Assembly: GCF_013205025.1 (NCBI RefSeq) | Contig: NZ_JABMLE010000002.1 | Span: forward strand, 372,001-436,000 | DNA from: Rathayibacter sp. VKM Ac-2857 | GTDB lineage: Bacteria > Actinomycetota > Actinomycetes > Actinomycetales > Microbacteriaceae | Direction: 5' to 3' | Length of the DNA: 64,000 bases | Part shown: one piece after another, positions 44,294-53,472 of the stretch | How positions within the stretch are numbered: the first letter of the stretch is position 1 | How the letters are laid out: every line of letters begins with the position of its first letter | Translations under genes and position numbers: made by a program | The notes under the pieces: model-generated | The model's database searches: none | Told to the model about the DNA's origin: nothing | What the model saw: only the letters and a program-made list of their open reading frames with translations

Positions 44294-46660
44294 ATGTCGG
44301 GGGCAGTCGGGAACAGGGTCGTCACGTCCATCGGCGCCGCGGTCGGAGGACTGATCGGGATCGTCGCCATGAGCGCCGTCGCCGGAGTCCTCGTCGCGGC
44401 GTCGGTGACTCCGGCGATCGCGCTCGGGGGCATGGCGGCGAACAACACGGTGACGATGTTCGACAACCTCCCCGAGTACCTCGAGATCGGCACCCTCGCC
44501 GAGAAGAGCGACGTCTACGCGAAGGGCGCCGACGGCCGGGACGTGCTCCTCGCCTCGTTCTACGCGCAGAACCGCGTCGAGGTCGGCTGGGACGACATCT
44601 CGCCCTTCGTGAAGGACGCGGTCGTCGCCTCGGAGGACCCGCGCTTCTACGAGCACGGCGGCATCGACCTGCTCGGCACGATCCGCGCCGCCGCCACGGT
44701 CGCCTCGGGCGGCAACGTGCAGGGCGGCTCCTCGATCACCCAGCAGTACGTCAAGAACGTGCTCGTGCAGAAGGCGGAGGCGCTCTCCGATCCGATCGAG
44801 CGCGACGCCGCCTACCGCGAGGCCACCGAGACCACCGCCGAGCGCAAGGTCGCCGAGATGCGACTCTCGATCGGGCTCGAGAAGGAGTACCCGAAGAACG
44901 ACATCCTGCTCGGCTACCTCAACATCGCGCTCTTCGGCGGCACGGTCTACGGGATCGAGGCGGCGGCGCGCTACTACTTCGACACGAGCGCGCGCGACCT
45001 CACCCTCGCGCAGTCCGCCGCCCTGATCGCGATCGTCAACAACCCGGAGAAGTTCCGCTTCGACCGCCCCGACGACCCGGCCAACCTCGCGGTCGAGGGC
45101 TACCCCGAGACGCTGAACCGCCGCAACTACATCCTCACCCGGATGGGGATCGAGTCGAAGGTCACCCCGGAGCAGATCGCCGAGGCCGCCTCGACACCGG
45201 TCGCCCCCGCGATCACCGAGCCGAGCACCGGCTGCCAGACCGCCGGCATCGCCGCCTACTTCTGCGACTACGTGACCTGGGTGATCAAGAACGACGACGC
45301 CTTCGGCGCGAGCCAGGACGAGCGCGACGCGACCTTCAAGCGCGGCGGCTACCAGATCCACACGACCCTCGACTCCGACCTGCAGGAGGCGGCGGTCGCC
45401 GCGACCGACACCTGGGTGCCGAAGTCGATGGCCCGGGTGAACATCGGCAGCGCGAGCGTCTCGGTCGAGGTCGGCACCGGCCGCATCCTCGCGATGACGC
45501 AGAACAAGGACTACTCGAACGACCCCGATGTCAGCGGCGCCAACTACACCAGCGTCAACTACAGCACCGACTTCGGCTACGGCGGCTCCAGCGGCTTCCA
45601 GGTCGGCTCGACCTACAAGGTCTTCACCCTCGCCGAGTGGCTGCAGGAGGGCCGGGCGCTGAACGAGACCGTCGACGGCACCCGCCGCGCGTACACGACC
45701 TTCCGCGACAGCTGCGAGCCCGACGGCGTCTACTACGGCGAGAGCTGGGACCCGAAGAACGACGAGGGCGGGAACGGCGGCGTCTACTCCGCCCTCGACG
45801 CGACCAAGGGCTCGATCAACACCGGCTTCGCCGCGATGGCGCAGCAGCTCGACCTCTGCGGCATCCGCAACACGGCGCTCGCGATGGGCGTGCACCGCGC
45901 CGACGGCACCGAGCTGCAGAAGTTCGCACCGACCATCCTCGGCACCAACGAGATCGCCCCACTGACGATGGCGACGGCCTTCGCCGGCTTCGCCAACAAG
46001 GGCACCGTCTGCACGCCGATCGCGATCGACCGGATCGTCGACCGCGGCGGCGCCGAGATCGCCCCGCCCGCGAGCACCTGCACGCAGGGCATGTCCGAGC
46101 AGGTCGCCGCGACGGCGGACTTCGCCCTGCAGCAGGTGATGACGGGCGGCACCGGCCGCGCCTCCGCGACCGGCACCGGCGTCCCGCACATCGGCAAGAC
46201 CGGCACCACCGACAACGCCGTGCACACCTGGATGGTCGGCGCCAGCACCGAGGTCGCGACGGCCACCTGGGTCGGCAACGTCAGCGGCCAGACCTCCATG
46301 CGCGGCTTCAAGCTGAGCGGCGTCAACGCCGGGCAGGTGCGCCACCAGATCTGGCCGCGGATCATGCGCGTCGCCGACCAGAAGTACGGCGGATCCACTT
46401 TCCCCTCGCCCCAGCAGTCGCTCGTCGAGGCCCCGCAGCAGGCGGTGCCCGAGGTGACCGGCCAGAACCCCGCCGCCGCGACCGCCCGCCTGCGCGAGCT
46501 CGGCTTCGTCGTGACGGTCGATCCGACCCGCGTGCCGTCCGACCGCCCCGCCGGCTCGGTCGCGCAGACGAACCCGCCGGCCGGCTCCCGCCTGTCCCGC
46601 GGGGCGCCGATCTCGCTGCAGATCAGCGCCGGCCCGTCCACCCCGCCGCCCGGCGGCTGA
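44294..46660 (+). CDS. class A penicillin-binding protein with PASTA domain
   Basis: 788 residues. One N-terminal membrane helix (about 13-45). The glycosyltransferase-51 domain has catalytic Glu114 in SEDPRFYEHGG, GGSSITQQ and LGYLNIALFGG. The transpeptidase domain has S-T-Y-K at 439-442, S-I-N at 507-509 and K-T-G at 635-637, all intact. One PASTA domain (about 713-778) ends in a PPPGG tail. It polymerises and cross-links peptidoglycan; similar to actinobacterial PonA-type enzymes. Confidence 0.95.
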   Translation: MSGAVGNRVVTSIGAAVGGLIGIVAMSAVAGVLVAASVTPAIALGGMAANNTVTMFDNLPEYLEIGTLAEKSDVYAKGADGRDVLLASFYAQNRVEVGWDDISPFVKDAVVASEDPRFYEHGGIDLLGTIRAAATVASGGNVQGGSSITQQYVKNVLVQKAEALSDPIERDAAYREATETTAERKVAEMRLSIGLEKEYPKNDILLGYLNIALFGGTVYGIEAAARYYFDTSARDLTLAQSAALIAIVNNPEKFRFDRPDDPANLAVEGYPETLNRRNYILTRMGIESKVTPEQIAEAASTPVAPAITEPSTGCQTAGIAAYFCDYVTWVIKNDDAFGASQDERDATFKRGGYQIHTTLDSDLQEAAVAATDTWVPKSMARVNIGSASVSVEVGTGRILAMTQNKDYSNDPDVSGANYTSVNYSTDFGYGGSSGFQVGSTYKVFTLAEWLQEGRALNETVDGTRRAYTTFRDSCEPDGVYYGESWDPKNDEGGNGGVYSALDATKGSINTGFAAMAQQLDLCGIRNTALAMGVHRADGTELQKFAPTILGTNEIAPLTMATAFAGFANKGTVCTPIAIDRIVDRGGAEIAPPASTCTQGMSEQVAATADFALQQVMTGGTGRASATGTGVPHIGKTGTTDNAVHTWMVGASTEVATATWVGNVSGQTSMRGFKLSGVNAGQVRHQIWPRIMRVADQKYGGSTFPSPQQSLVEAPQQAVPEVTGQNPAAATARLRELGFVVTVDPTRVPSDRPAGSVAQTNPPAGSRLSRGAPISLQISAGPSTPPPGG

Positions 46661-46739
46661 ACCCGGGCGGTGGTGGAGGCGGCGTCGGGCAGAATGTACG
46701 CGGTCGCTCCCGCGCCCCGCCCCGACGAGAGAAGGATCC

Positions 46740-47681
46740 ATGACCGGACGCAGCGCTCGCCCCCTCACCACGGCCCTCGCGGCCGTCGCCGCCGTCGGGA
46801 GCGCCGCCGCCGTCTGGGGCATCGCGATCGAGCGGACGATGTTCACCGTCCGCCACGTGCCGGTCCCCGTCCTGCCCGCCGGCTCGGCCCCGCTGCGCAT
46901 CCTGCACGTCTCCGACCTGCACATGGCGCCCTGGCAGACGAAGAAGCAGGACTGGCTCCGCTCCCTCACCGCCCTCGCGCCCGACCTGATCGTCGACACC
47001 GGTGACAACCTGGGCCACCGCGACGGCGTCCTCGGCATCCGCCGGGCGCTCGAGCCCTTCGCCGGCGTCCCCGGCGTCTTCGTCAACGGCTCGAACGACT
47101 ACTTCGGCCCGCGGGTGAAGAACCCGCTGCGCTACTTCCGCGGCCCGTCGAAGAACCCGGCGCGCAACGCGAGCGACCTCGACACCCGGGCGCTGACCGG
47201 CTTCTTCACCGACGAGCTCGGCTGGCAGGACCTCAACAACACGGCGACCAGCCTCGACGTCCGCGGCACCCGGGTCGAGCTGTTCGGCGTGGACGACCCG
47301 CACATCGGCCTGGACCGGATCGACCTCGTGGCGGGCGCTGTGGACGAGCTGCGGGCCGCGCAGGACGAGCCGGCCGGCGTCAGCATCGGCGTCGCGCACG
47401 CCCCCTACCAGCGCGTCCTGGACGACTTCGTCGCCCGCGGCGCGGAGGTGATTCTCGCGGGCCACACCCACGGCGGGCAGGTCTGCGTGCCCGGCTTCGG
47501 TGCGCTGGTGACCAACTGCGACATCCCGCGGGACAAGGTCTCCGGCTTCTCCAGCTGGGACAACGGCCTGCGCAGCGCTCACCTCAACGTCTCGGCCGGC
47601 GTCGGCACCTCGATCTACGCGCCGGTGCGCTTCGCCTGCCGTCCCGAGGTCAGCCTGGTGACCCTCGAGCCGGTGGCCTGA
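46740..47681 (+). CDS. membrane-anchored metallophosphoesterase
   Basis: 313 residues. An N-terminal hydrophobic helix (about 9-28) is followed by the calcineurin-like set: SDLHM, DTGDNLGH, NGSNDY (in place of GNHD), AHAP and GHTHGGQ. The NGSNDY variant is common in actinobacterial YaeI-like phosphoesterases. It lies 79 bp after the PBP gene on the same strand with an AAGGA site, so the two may be co-transcribed. Substrate unknown. Confidence 0.9.
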   Translation: MTGRSARPLTTALAAVAAVGSAAAVWGIAIERTMFTVRHVPVPVLPAGSAPLRILHVSDLHMAPWQTKKQDWLRSLTALAPDLIVDTGDNLGHRDGVLGIRRALEPFAGVPGVFVNGSNDYFGPRVKNPLRYFRGPSKNPARNASDLDTRALTGFFTDELGWQDLNNTATSLDVRGTRVELFGVDDPHIGLDRIDLVAGAVDELRAAQDEPAGVSIGVAHAPYQRVLDDFVARGAEVILAGHTHGGQVCVPGFGALVTNCDIPRDKVSGFSSWDNGLRSAHLNVSAGVGTSIYAPVRFACRPEVSLVTLEPVA

Positions 47682-47735
47682 GCGGTCCCTCGCCCGGCGT
47701 CGCGTCGGGTGTCCGACACGGCCTCCGAAATCGGC

Positions 47736-47741
47736 TACTAT
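47736..47741 (+). promoter_or_regulatory. -10 hexamer of tRNA-Pro
   Basis: TACTAT, 38 nt before the mature 5' end of the tRNA. Confidence 0.5.
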
Positions 47742-47779
47742 TGACGAGGCTCGTGAGCGGTTCACCGCGAACAGTCCAC

Positions 47780-47853
47780 CGGGGTGTGGCGCAGCTTGGT
47801 AGCGCGCCTCGTTCGGGACGAGGAGGTCGTGGGTTCGAATCCCGCTACCCCGA
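47780..47853 (+). tRNA. tRNA-Pro (CGG)
   Basis: 74 nt. Acceptor stem CGGGGTG/TACCCCG, D-arm GGCGCAGCTTGGTAGCGC, anticodon arm CCTCG-TTCGGGA-CGAGG with CGG, T-arm GTGGGTTCGAATCCCGC. CCA is not encoded. Confidence 0.95.
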
Positions 47854-47860
47854 CCGGTGA

Positions 47861-47897
47861 GAAGCCCGGCCAGGATCGATGATCCGGGCCGGGCTTC
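47861..47897 (+). terminator. terminator of tRNA-Pro
   Basis: GAAGCCCGGCC pairs perfectly with GGCCGGGCTTC (11 bp); an inner GGATC/GATCC stem extends it. Confidence 0.85.
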
Positions 47898-48068
47898 GTC
47901 GTTCCCGGAGCGCCCGCGATCGGGACCGGACGAGCGGCGTCAGTGTTCCCTCTGTCCAGCGCCATCGCCGCCGCCTCGCGATCGGGCCGGGAAGACTGGG
48001 GCACTCCCGCGCTCGCCGTCGACGCGTTCCCTCCCGTCGCTGCGGCGACCCTCGTCGAGACGAGCACC

Positions 48069-48595
48069 GTGCCCCGATCGCTGACCCGGCTCACCGCCGT
48101 CGCGGCGGTCGCCTACGCCCTGGTCCTCGCGGTCGTCGTCTTCTGGCCGACGCCCGTGGACGGAGGGCGCACAAGCGAGCTCCGGCAGGTCCTCGACAGG
48201 CCGCGCCGTGCGGGGCTGGAGCTGCTGGACTACCACCTGCTCGAGGCGGCGGCGAACGTGCTGCTGTTCGTCCCTCTCGGGATGCTCGCGGCACTGCTCC
48301 TGCCCGCACGCCGCGCCTGGCTCGCCGTCCTGCTCGGCGCGCTGACCAGCGCCGCCGTCGAGACGGTGCAGCTCCTGCTGCTCTCGCACCGTCACGCCGA
48401 TCCGCACGACGTCGTGGCGAACACGATCGGCGCCGCGGTCGGCGCGGTGCTGGGCGCGGTCCTGCGCCGTACGGTCCTGACACGACGACGCCGGAGGGCG
48501 GTGGAGCCGGACAGCGCTCGCGCGCACGTCCCGCTCCCCAGCGCCTCCGGCGTCGTGGTCGATCCCGTGGTCCCGCCCGATCGGGCGGTCGGTGA
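48069..48595 (+). CDS. VanZ-family membrane protein, 3' end abnormal
   Basis: The recognisable protein starts VPRSLTRLTAVAAVAYALVL (GTG 48069; GTG 47943 is also in frame) and has four hydrophobic segments plus the VanZ motifs LEAAANVLLFVPLGML, SAAVETVQLL and DPHDVVANTIGAAVGAVLG. It should end about 160 residues in, but this frame has no stop until 49958, running antisense through the whole ugd gene. A stop at 48593-48595 exists in a different frame, suggesting a one- or two-base indel (real or sequencing error) late in the gene. VanZ relatives influence cell-envelope antibiotic tolerance. The coordinates give the plausible extent, not a clean reading frame. Confidence 0.55.
48573..48588. terminator. 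palindrome between VanZ and ugd
   Basis: CCGCCCGATCGGGCGG is perfectly self-complementary and lies just beyond the ugd stop; probably a bidirectional terminator. Confidence 0.5.
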
Positions 48596-48602
48596 CGGAG
48601 GG

Positions 48603-49907
48603 TCAGCGGCCGAGGCCGCGGTACTCCCAGCCGGCGGCGCGCCAGGCGTCCTGGTCGAGGCAGTTGCGGCCGTCGACCACGAACTTCCGGGTCACCTTCT
48701 CTCCGGCGACGGCGGGGTCGATCGCGCGGAACTGCTTCCACTCGGTGACGACCACGACGGCGTCGGCGCCGCGCAGGGCCTCGTCGATGTCGGTCGTGTA
48801 GGTGATGTCGGGGTAGCGGCGGCGCGCGTTCTCGATCGCCTCCGGGTCGGTCGCGACGACGTCGGCGCCGAGGTCGTGGAAGCGGGTCGCGACGTCGAGC
48901 GACGGCGAGTCGCGGACGTCGTCCGACTCCGGCTTGAAGGCGAGGCCGAGGACCGCGATCTTCTTGCCCTCGACCGAGCCGCCGAGGCCCTCGGTGACGA
49001 GGTCGACGACGCGCCGGCGGCGACGCAGGTTGATCGCGTCGACCTCCTTGAGGAACGCGACCGACTCCCCCACGCCGAGCTCGTCGGCGCGGGCGGAGAA
49101 GGCGCGGATGTCCTTGGGCAGGCAGCCGCCGCCGAAGCCGATGCCGGCGTTGAGGAAGCGGCGGCCGATGCGGACGTCGTAGCCGATGGCGTCGGCGAGC
49201 TGCGTGACGTCGGCGCCGGTGACCTCCGCGATCTCGGCGATCGCGTTGATGAAGGAGATCTTGGTGGCGAGGAAGGCGTTGGCCGAGACCTTGACCAGCT
49301 CGGCGGTCGCGTAGTCGGTGACCACGAGCGGGGTCTCGGCGGCCAGCGCCGTCGCGTAGACCTCGTCGAGGGTGGCCTTGGCGGCCTGGCCGGCCGCACC
49401 GGCGGGCACGCCGTAGACGAGGCGGTCGGGGCTGATCGTGTCCTCGACCGCGAAGCCCTCGCGCAGGAACTCGGGGTTCCAGGCGAGCGTCGCGCCGCTG
49501 GCGGCGATCCGCTCGGCGAGGCGGGCGGCGGTGCCGACCGGGACGGTCGACTTGCCGACGACGAGCGAGTCCGCCGTCAGCAGCGGCAGGATCCCGTCGA
49601 TCGCGGCGTCGACGTAGGTCATGTCGGCGGCGTTCTCGCCCTTCTTCTGCGGCGTGCCGACCGCGATGAAGTGCACCGAGGCGTCGGCGGCGTCGGCCGT
49701 CTCGGTCGAGAAGCGGAGGCGGCCCGAGGCCACGCCCTTGGAGAGGAGCTCGGGCAGACCCGGCTCGAAGAACGGAGCGGTGCCGGCCGAGAGCGCCTCG
49801 ATCTTCCCCGGGTCGACGTCGATGCCGATGACGTCGTGGCCGAGCTCGGCCATCGCGGCGGCGTGGACGGCTCCGAGGTAGCCGCAACCAATGACAGAAA
49901 GCTTCAC
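48603..49907 (-). CDS. ugd: UDP-glucose/UDP-sugar 6-dehydrogenase
   Basis: 434 residues. Rossmann start KLSVIGCGYLGAVHAA, conserved GTPQKK, NPEFLREG, KVSANAFLATKISF, catalytic Cys in GIGFGGGCLPKD, and a C-terminal FKPESDDVRDSPS. It oxidises UDP-glucose to UDP-glucuronate in two NAD+ steps, supplying acidic sugar for the polysaccharide made by the adjacent genes. GTG start with GGAGA 8 nt upstream. Same strand as the EPS block, 95 bp after the phosphatase gene. Confidence 0.94.
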   Translation of the reverse strand: MKLSVIGCGYLGAVHAAAMAELGHDVIGIDVDPGKIEALSAGTAPFFEPGLPELLSKGVASGRLRFSTETADAADASVHFIAVGTPQKKGENAADMTYVDAAIDGILPLLTADSLVVGKSTVPVGTAARLAERIAASGATLAWNPEFLREGFAVEDTISPDRLVYGVPAGAAGQAAKATLDEVYATALAAETPLVVTDYATAELVKVSANAFLATKISFINAIAEIAEVTGADVTQLADAIGYDVRIGRRFLNAGIGFGGGCLPKDIRAFSARADELGVGESVAFLKEVDAINLRRRRRVVDLVTEGLGGSVEGKKIAVLGLAFKPESDDVRDSPSLDVATRFHDLGADVVATDPEAIENARRRYPDITYTTDIDEALRGADAVVVVTEWKQFRAIDPAVAGEKVTRKFVVDGRNCLDQDAWRAAGWEYRGLGR

Positions 49908-50002
49908 GGGATTTCTCCGAATCGTAGGCGGGTCGATGTCGCGTCGGCGACTGCGTGAGGGAGGAACAGGTGGAGCGGGCGGAGCCCGCACGGTGCGCGA
50001 GG

Positions 50003-50674
50003 TCAGCTCCGCGCCAATGCTGTCAGATCCCGGGAGATGTCGTGGACGGCCGCGGCGATCTCCTGAGCGACGCGGACGTGCGTGCTCTCGCTGCGGCCGA
50101 TCGGATCGTCGATGTCGTCGCCGTCGCCGCGGGGCGCTCGGCCCCGGTTCGCGGCGGCGAGGCGCACGACGGCGCGCAGCCGTGCGGCGGGGTCCTCGAC
50201 CTCGGGGATCGGCACCTCGGCGAGGACGAACGGCAGCACGCGGGCGAACTCGCGCAGGGTGAAGCCGCGCAGCAGGAGCGGCGGGTGGCGCCGTGAGGCG
50301 TCGACGAGGTGCTCGCGGGTCATGGCGAGCATCAGGTCCGCCTCCCCCGCCACGGCCTCGGTGAGCTTCGCGCTGAGGTGGCCGGTGGTGTCGCCGCCGA
50401 GCTCGGCCGAGAGGCGGGCGGAGGTCGGCTCCATCGGGTAGCCGTCGCGGGTCTGCACGCCCGCGCTGCGGAAGGCGAGGAGCGGCGCCCCACCCGAGCC
50501 GGTCAGTCCGCCGAGCTCGGCCCGCAGGAGCTGCTCCGCCATCGGCGAGCGGCAGATGTTGCCGGTGCAGACCGCGAGGACGGTGAAGACGGGGGCCGTC
50601 GACGGCGCCGCCACCTCGCCGGGTCGCCAGCCGCGGCGGGCTCGCCGCAGACCGTCGTCGCCCGGGAACGTCAT
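50003..50674 (-). CDS. low-molecular-weight protein tyrosine phosphatase
   Basis: 223 residues. P-loop C-x5-R in LAVCTGNICRSPMAEQL (nucleophile Cys, Arg) and general-acid Asp in DIDDPIGRSESTH. The N-terminal ~28 residues and a long mid-region make it larger than the usual 150-170 aa. It lies 10 bp after the Wzc-like kinase and would remove phosphate from its tyrosine tail, as in Wzb/CpsB-type switches. Confidence 0.9.
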   Translation of the reverse strand: MTFPGDDGLRRARRGWRPGEVAAPSTAPVFTVLAVCTGNICRSPMAEQLLRAELGGLTGSGGAPLLAFRSAGVQTRDGYPMEPTSARLSAELGGDTTGHLSAKLTEAVAGEADLMLAMTREHLVDASRRHPPLLLRGFTLREFARVLPFVLAEVPIPEVEDPAARLRAVVRLAAANRGRAPRGDGDDIDDPIGRSESTHVRVAQEIAAAVHDISRDLTALARS

Positions 50675-50684
50675 CCTCGGCCGC

Positions 50685-52163
50685 TCAGACCGCGGTCGGG
50701 GTCGGCGTGGGAGCCGGCGCGGGCTGCGCCGCCGCGTCCGGGCGGGCGCCCGACTTCTGCGAGCCGTAGTAGCTCGTGTAGTAGTAGCCGTAGCCGCGGC
50801 CGACCTGCCCGCGCGGAGGCACGCGGTTGAGGATCACGCCGAGGGTGTGGCCGCTGACCCGCTCGAGGTTCTGGATCGCCTTGCCCAGCTCGTCGGTCGT
50901 GGTCCGGCCGGCCGAGATGACGACGAGGGCGCCGTCGGTGCGGGCGGTGAGGATCGCACCGTCGGTGACGGGCAGCAGCGGCGGGGCGTCCACGATCACG
51001 ATCGCCTCGCGGGCGATCTCGTGCAGGAGGATGTCCATCCCGTTCGAGCCGAGCAGCTCGCTCGGGTTCGGCGGGATCGAGCCCGCGCCGAGGATCCAGA
51101 GGTTGCCCGAGGGGCCCCAGGGCTGGAGCACGTCCTGCAGCTCGGCCTTGCCGATCAGCAGGTCGGTGAGGCCGACGCCGGGCACGAGGCCGAAGGACTT
51201 CGCCACGGTGGGCTTGCGGAGGTCGCCGTCGACGACGACGGTGCGCTGGCCCGAGGCGGCGAGCGTGACGGCGAGGTTCGCGGTCACGGTCGACTTGCCG
51301 TCGGAGGGCAGCGGGCTGGTGACGACGATGATCCGCGGCGGGCTGTCGACGTTCATGAACTGCAGGTTGGTGCGCAGCTCGCGCAGCGCCTCGGCGAGCG
51401 CGTGCTTGCCGTCGGACTTCACGTAGTCGGTCGTGTCCGCCTCCGGCACGATGCGGTTGGTCTCGTTCAGCCGCTTGTCGATCGGGAGCGTGCCGACCAC
51501 GGGGAGGTCGAACAGGCGCTCGACCACCTCGGCGGTGCGGATCCGGCGATCGAGGGTGTTGCGGACGAAGGCGTAGACGAGGCCGAGCACGAGGCCGGCC
51601 AGCGCGCCGATGCCGAGCACCAGGCGCACGTTCGGGAACTCGGGTGCGGACGGCAGGGCGGCCGACTGGACGCCGGCGAGGCTGACGGTGTCGCCGGCCC
51701 CGGTCTCCTGGTTGACCTGCTGGATGCGGGTGGCGATCGCGTCGATCCAGGCGTCGGCGAGCGTGCGCGCCCCCTCGGGGGTCGACGCCGTCGCGCGGAC
51801 GTCGAGGATCGGCGACTCCGGATCCGGGGTGACCTCGACCGCGGTGATGAGGGACTCCGCGGTCACGTCGAGGCCGAGGTTCGCGATGACGATCTCGGCG
51901 ACGTTCCGCGACTTCGCGATCGGGACGTAGGTGAGGGTGCTCGACTTCGCGACCGAGTCGGCGATCTGGCGGAGGTAGATCGCCTGACTCGGGTCTCCCC
52001 CGGCGTCGGCGACGGCCGCGGAGACCAGTCCCTGCGCCTCGGCCGCATAGCGGGGCTTCTGGGTCAGCGACCAGCCGTAGGCCACGAGGGTGCCCAGGAG
52101 CACGGCCGCGACGAGGGCGATCCAGTGCGTGCGGAGAAGTCGCAGGACGTCTCTAAGTTCCAC
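50685..52163 (-). CDS. polysaccharide co-polymerase/tyrosine autokinase (Wzz-BY kinase fusion)
   Basis: About 492 residues. Wzz domain with two membrane helices (about 15-35 and 190-210). Cytoplasmic BY-kinase: Walker A TSPLPSDGKSTV, Walker A' VVVDGDLRKPT, Walker B IVIVDAPPLLP. The C-terminal tyrosine cluster GYGYYYTSYYGS is the autophosphorylation site. It controls chain length and assembly of the exopolysaccharide. GTG 52163 (VELRDVLRLLRTHW) has AAGGA upstream and matches the usual family start; GTG 52181 is the alternative. Confidence 0.93.
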   Translation of the reverse strand: MELRDVLRLLRTHWIALVAAVLLGTLVAYGWSLTQKPRYAAEAQGLVSAAVADAGGDPSQAIYLRQIADSVAKSSTLTYVPIAKSRNVAEIVIANLGLDVTAESLITAVEVTPDPESPILDVRATASTPEGARTLADAWIDAIATRIQQVNQETGAGDTVSLAGVQSAALPSAPEFPNVRLVLGIGALAGLVLGLVYAFVRNTLDRRIRTAEVVERLFDLPVVGTLPIDKRLNETNRIVPEADTTDYVKSDGKHALAEALRELRTNLQFMNVDSPPRIIVVTSPLPSDGKSTVTANLAVTLAASGQRTVVVDGDLRKPTVAKSFGLVPGVGLTDLLIGKAELQDVLQPWGPSGNLWILGAGSIPPNPSELLGSNGMDILLHEIAREAIVIVDAPPLLPVTDGAILTARTDGALVVISAGRTTTDELGKAIQNLERVSGHTLGVILNRVPPRGQVGRGYGYYYTSYYGSQKSGARPDAAAQPAPAPTPTPTAV

Positions 52164-52263
52164 AGTGTCAAGTTCCTTCACTGGTTCGGACCGAGCGGCG
52201 AGCGCCAGGAGACGGGCTTCAGAATTGTTGCACGCCGGTGTATCGGCCCCGTTTCGGCGCCGC

Positions 52264-53472
52264 TCAGACGTGCACCCCTTCCGGGGTGGGCGACGGCGGA
52301 ACAGCCCTCGTGATCACGCCGAGGGCGCGCAGCTCGTCGACCGCAGCGGACACGGCGGCCGGCGCATCGATCCCCTCGGGCGGGCCGCCGAGCTCGGCCA
52401 GGACCGCGGCGACGAGGGCGGGCAGGTCGACGCCGTCGCCGGCGGCGCGCCAGATCGTCGGGCCGATCCCGGCGAGCCGGATCACCGTGTTCTCCCGGAA
52501 GACGAGGACCTCGCCGCCGGGCAGCAGGAGCGCGTCGTCGACGCGGGCGCGGCGGACGGAGCCGTCGGAGGCCGTGTCGTCCGCGTCGATCGGCAGGGCG
52601 AGGACCTCGTCCCAGACCGGCGGAGCCGGCTCGACCGGGGCGGCGAGGAGACCCTCGACGAGGTCGAGCACGCTCTCCGCCTCGGAGTAGACCAGTCGTT
52701 TCACGCCACCGACGGCGGCGAGCGTGCGGACCAGGGCGGAGAGCGCCCTCGGCCGCGCACCGAGATAGGAGGTCTGCGGCACCAGGTCGTCGATCGCGTC
52801 GGTCGGATCGACCTGCTCGAGGCGGGGCTCGTCGACGCCGTCGCGGCGGTCGAGCAGCACGACCCCCGCCAGCGCGAGCGGCGCCGTCGGAACGGGGCGC
52901 AGCCCGAGGGCGACCGGCGAGAGCTGGGCCTTCGGCGCGCTCCCGGTCAAGGGCTTCACCGACAGCGGCTTCGGGTAGGGCAGCACGCCGCCCTCGGGAG
53001 TGACGGCGACCGTCTCGTCGGTGACGTAGCCGAAGCGCGCACCCAGCACCCGCGAGGCGGTCGTCTTGCCGGTGCCGGAGGCGGCCACGAACGCGAGCAC
53101 GCGGCCGTCGTCGGCGGCGATCCCGCAGGCGTGCAGCATCAGGAGGTCGGCGCGGCGCTCACCGATCGCCTCGAGCGTGAGGGTCGAGGTGAGCGACTCC
53201 TCGAGCTGGGCGACGGAGTGCGCGCGGACGCTGATGCCATCGCGGGCGGACACGGCCGGGCCGGCGACGTCCGCGGCGACGATCCGGGCGGCGGTGGCCT
53301 CCGGAGCGGCGCAGGACTGCCAGCTGCCCCTGATCCGCTCGACGTCCTCCTCGGACACCCCCGGACCGAAGTCGACACGGAACGGCACCTCGAGAACGGC
53401 GAGCGACATGCTCCGCGATCCGTGCCGATCCTCGCCGAGCGGCACGGCGCCCGTCTGGTCAGTGCCGGTCAA
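52264..53472 (-). CDS. HprK-related kinase domain fused to a PqqD-like domain
   Basis: 402 residues. The middle holds an HprK-like P-loop (FVAASGTGKTTASRVLG), then YVTDETVAVTPEG and PYPKPLSVKPL, which are typical of HPr-kinase-related proteins. The C-terminal ~85 residues (LPGGEVLVFRENTVIRLAGI, IWRAA, LRALGVI) match PqqD-type peptide-binding domains. In RiPP pathways PqqD binds precursor peptides and HprK-like kinases can phosphorylate them; here the neighbours are polysaccharide genes and no precursor is seen. The TTG start overlaps the sugar transferase stop (TTGA); ATG 53409 is the alternative. Substrate unknown. Confidence 0.7.
   Translation of the reverse strand: MTGTDQTGAVPLGEDRHGSRSMSLAVLEVPFRVDFGPGVSEEDVERIRGSWQSCAAPEATAARIVAADVAGPAVSARDGISVRAHSVAQLEESLTSTLTLEAIGERRADLLMLHACGIAADDGRVLAFVAASGTGKTTASRVLGARFGYVTDETVAVTPEGGVLPYPKPLSVKPLTGSAPKAQLSPVALGLRPVPTAPLALAGVVLLDRRDGVDEPRLEQVDPTDAIDDLVPQTSYLGARPRALSALVRTLAAVGGVKRLVYSEAESVLDLVEGLLAAPVEPAPPVWDEVLALPIDADDTASDGSVRRARVDDALLLPGGEVLVFRENTVIRLAGIGPTIWRAAGDGVDLPALVAAVLAELGGPPEGIDAPAAVSAAVDELRALGVITRAVPPSPTPEGVHV

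Noticed and set aside
52182-52263. Possible RiPP precursor next to the HprK-PqqD gene
   Set aside because: The short gap holds no open frame with a start and ribosome-binding site; none was found on the other side because the genes overlap.
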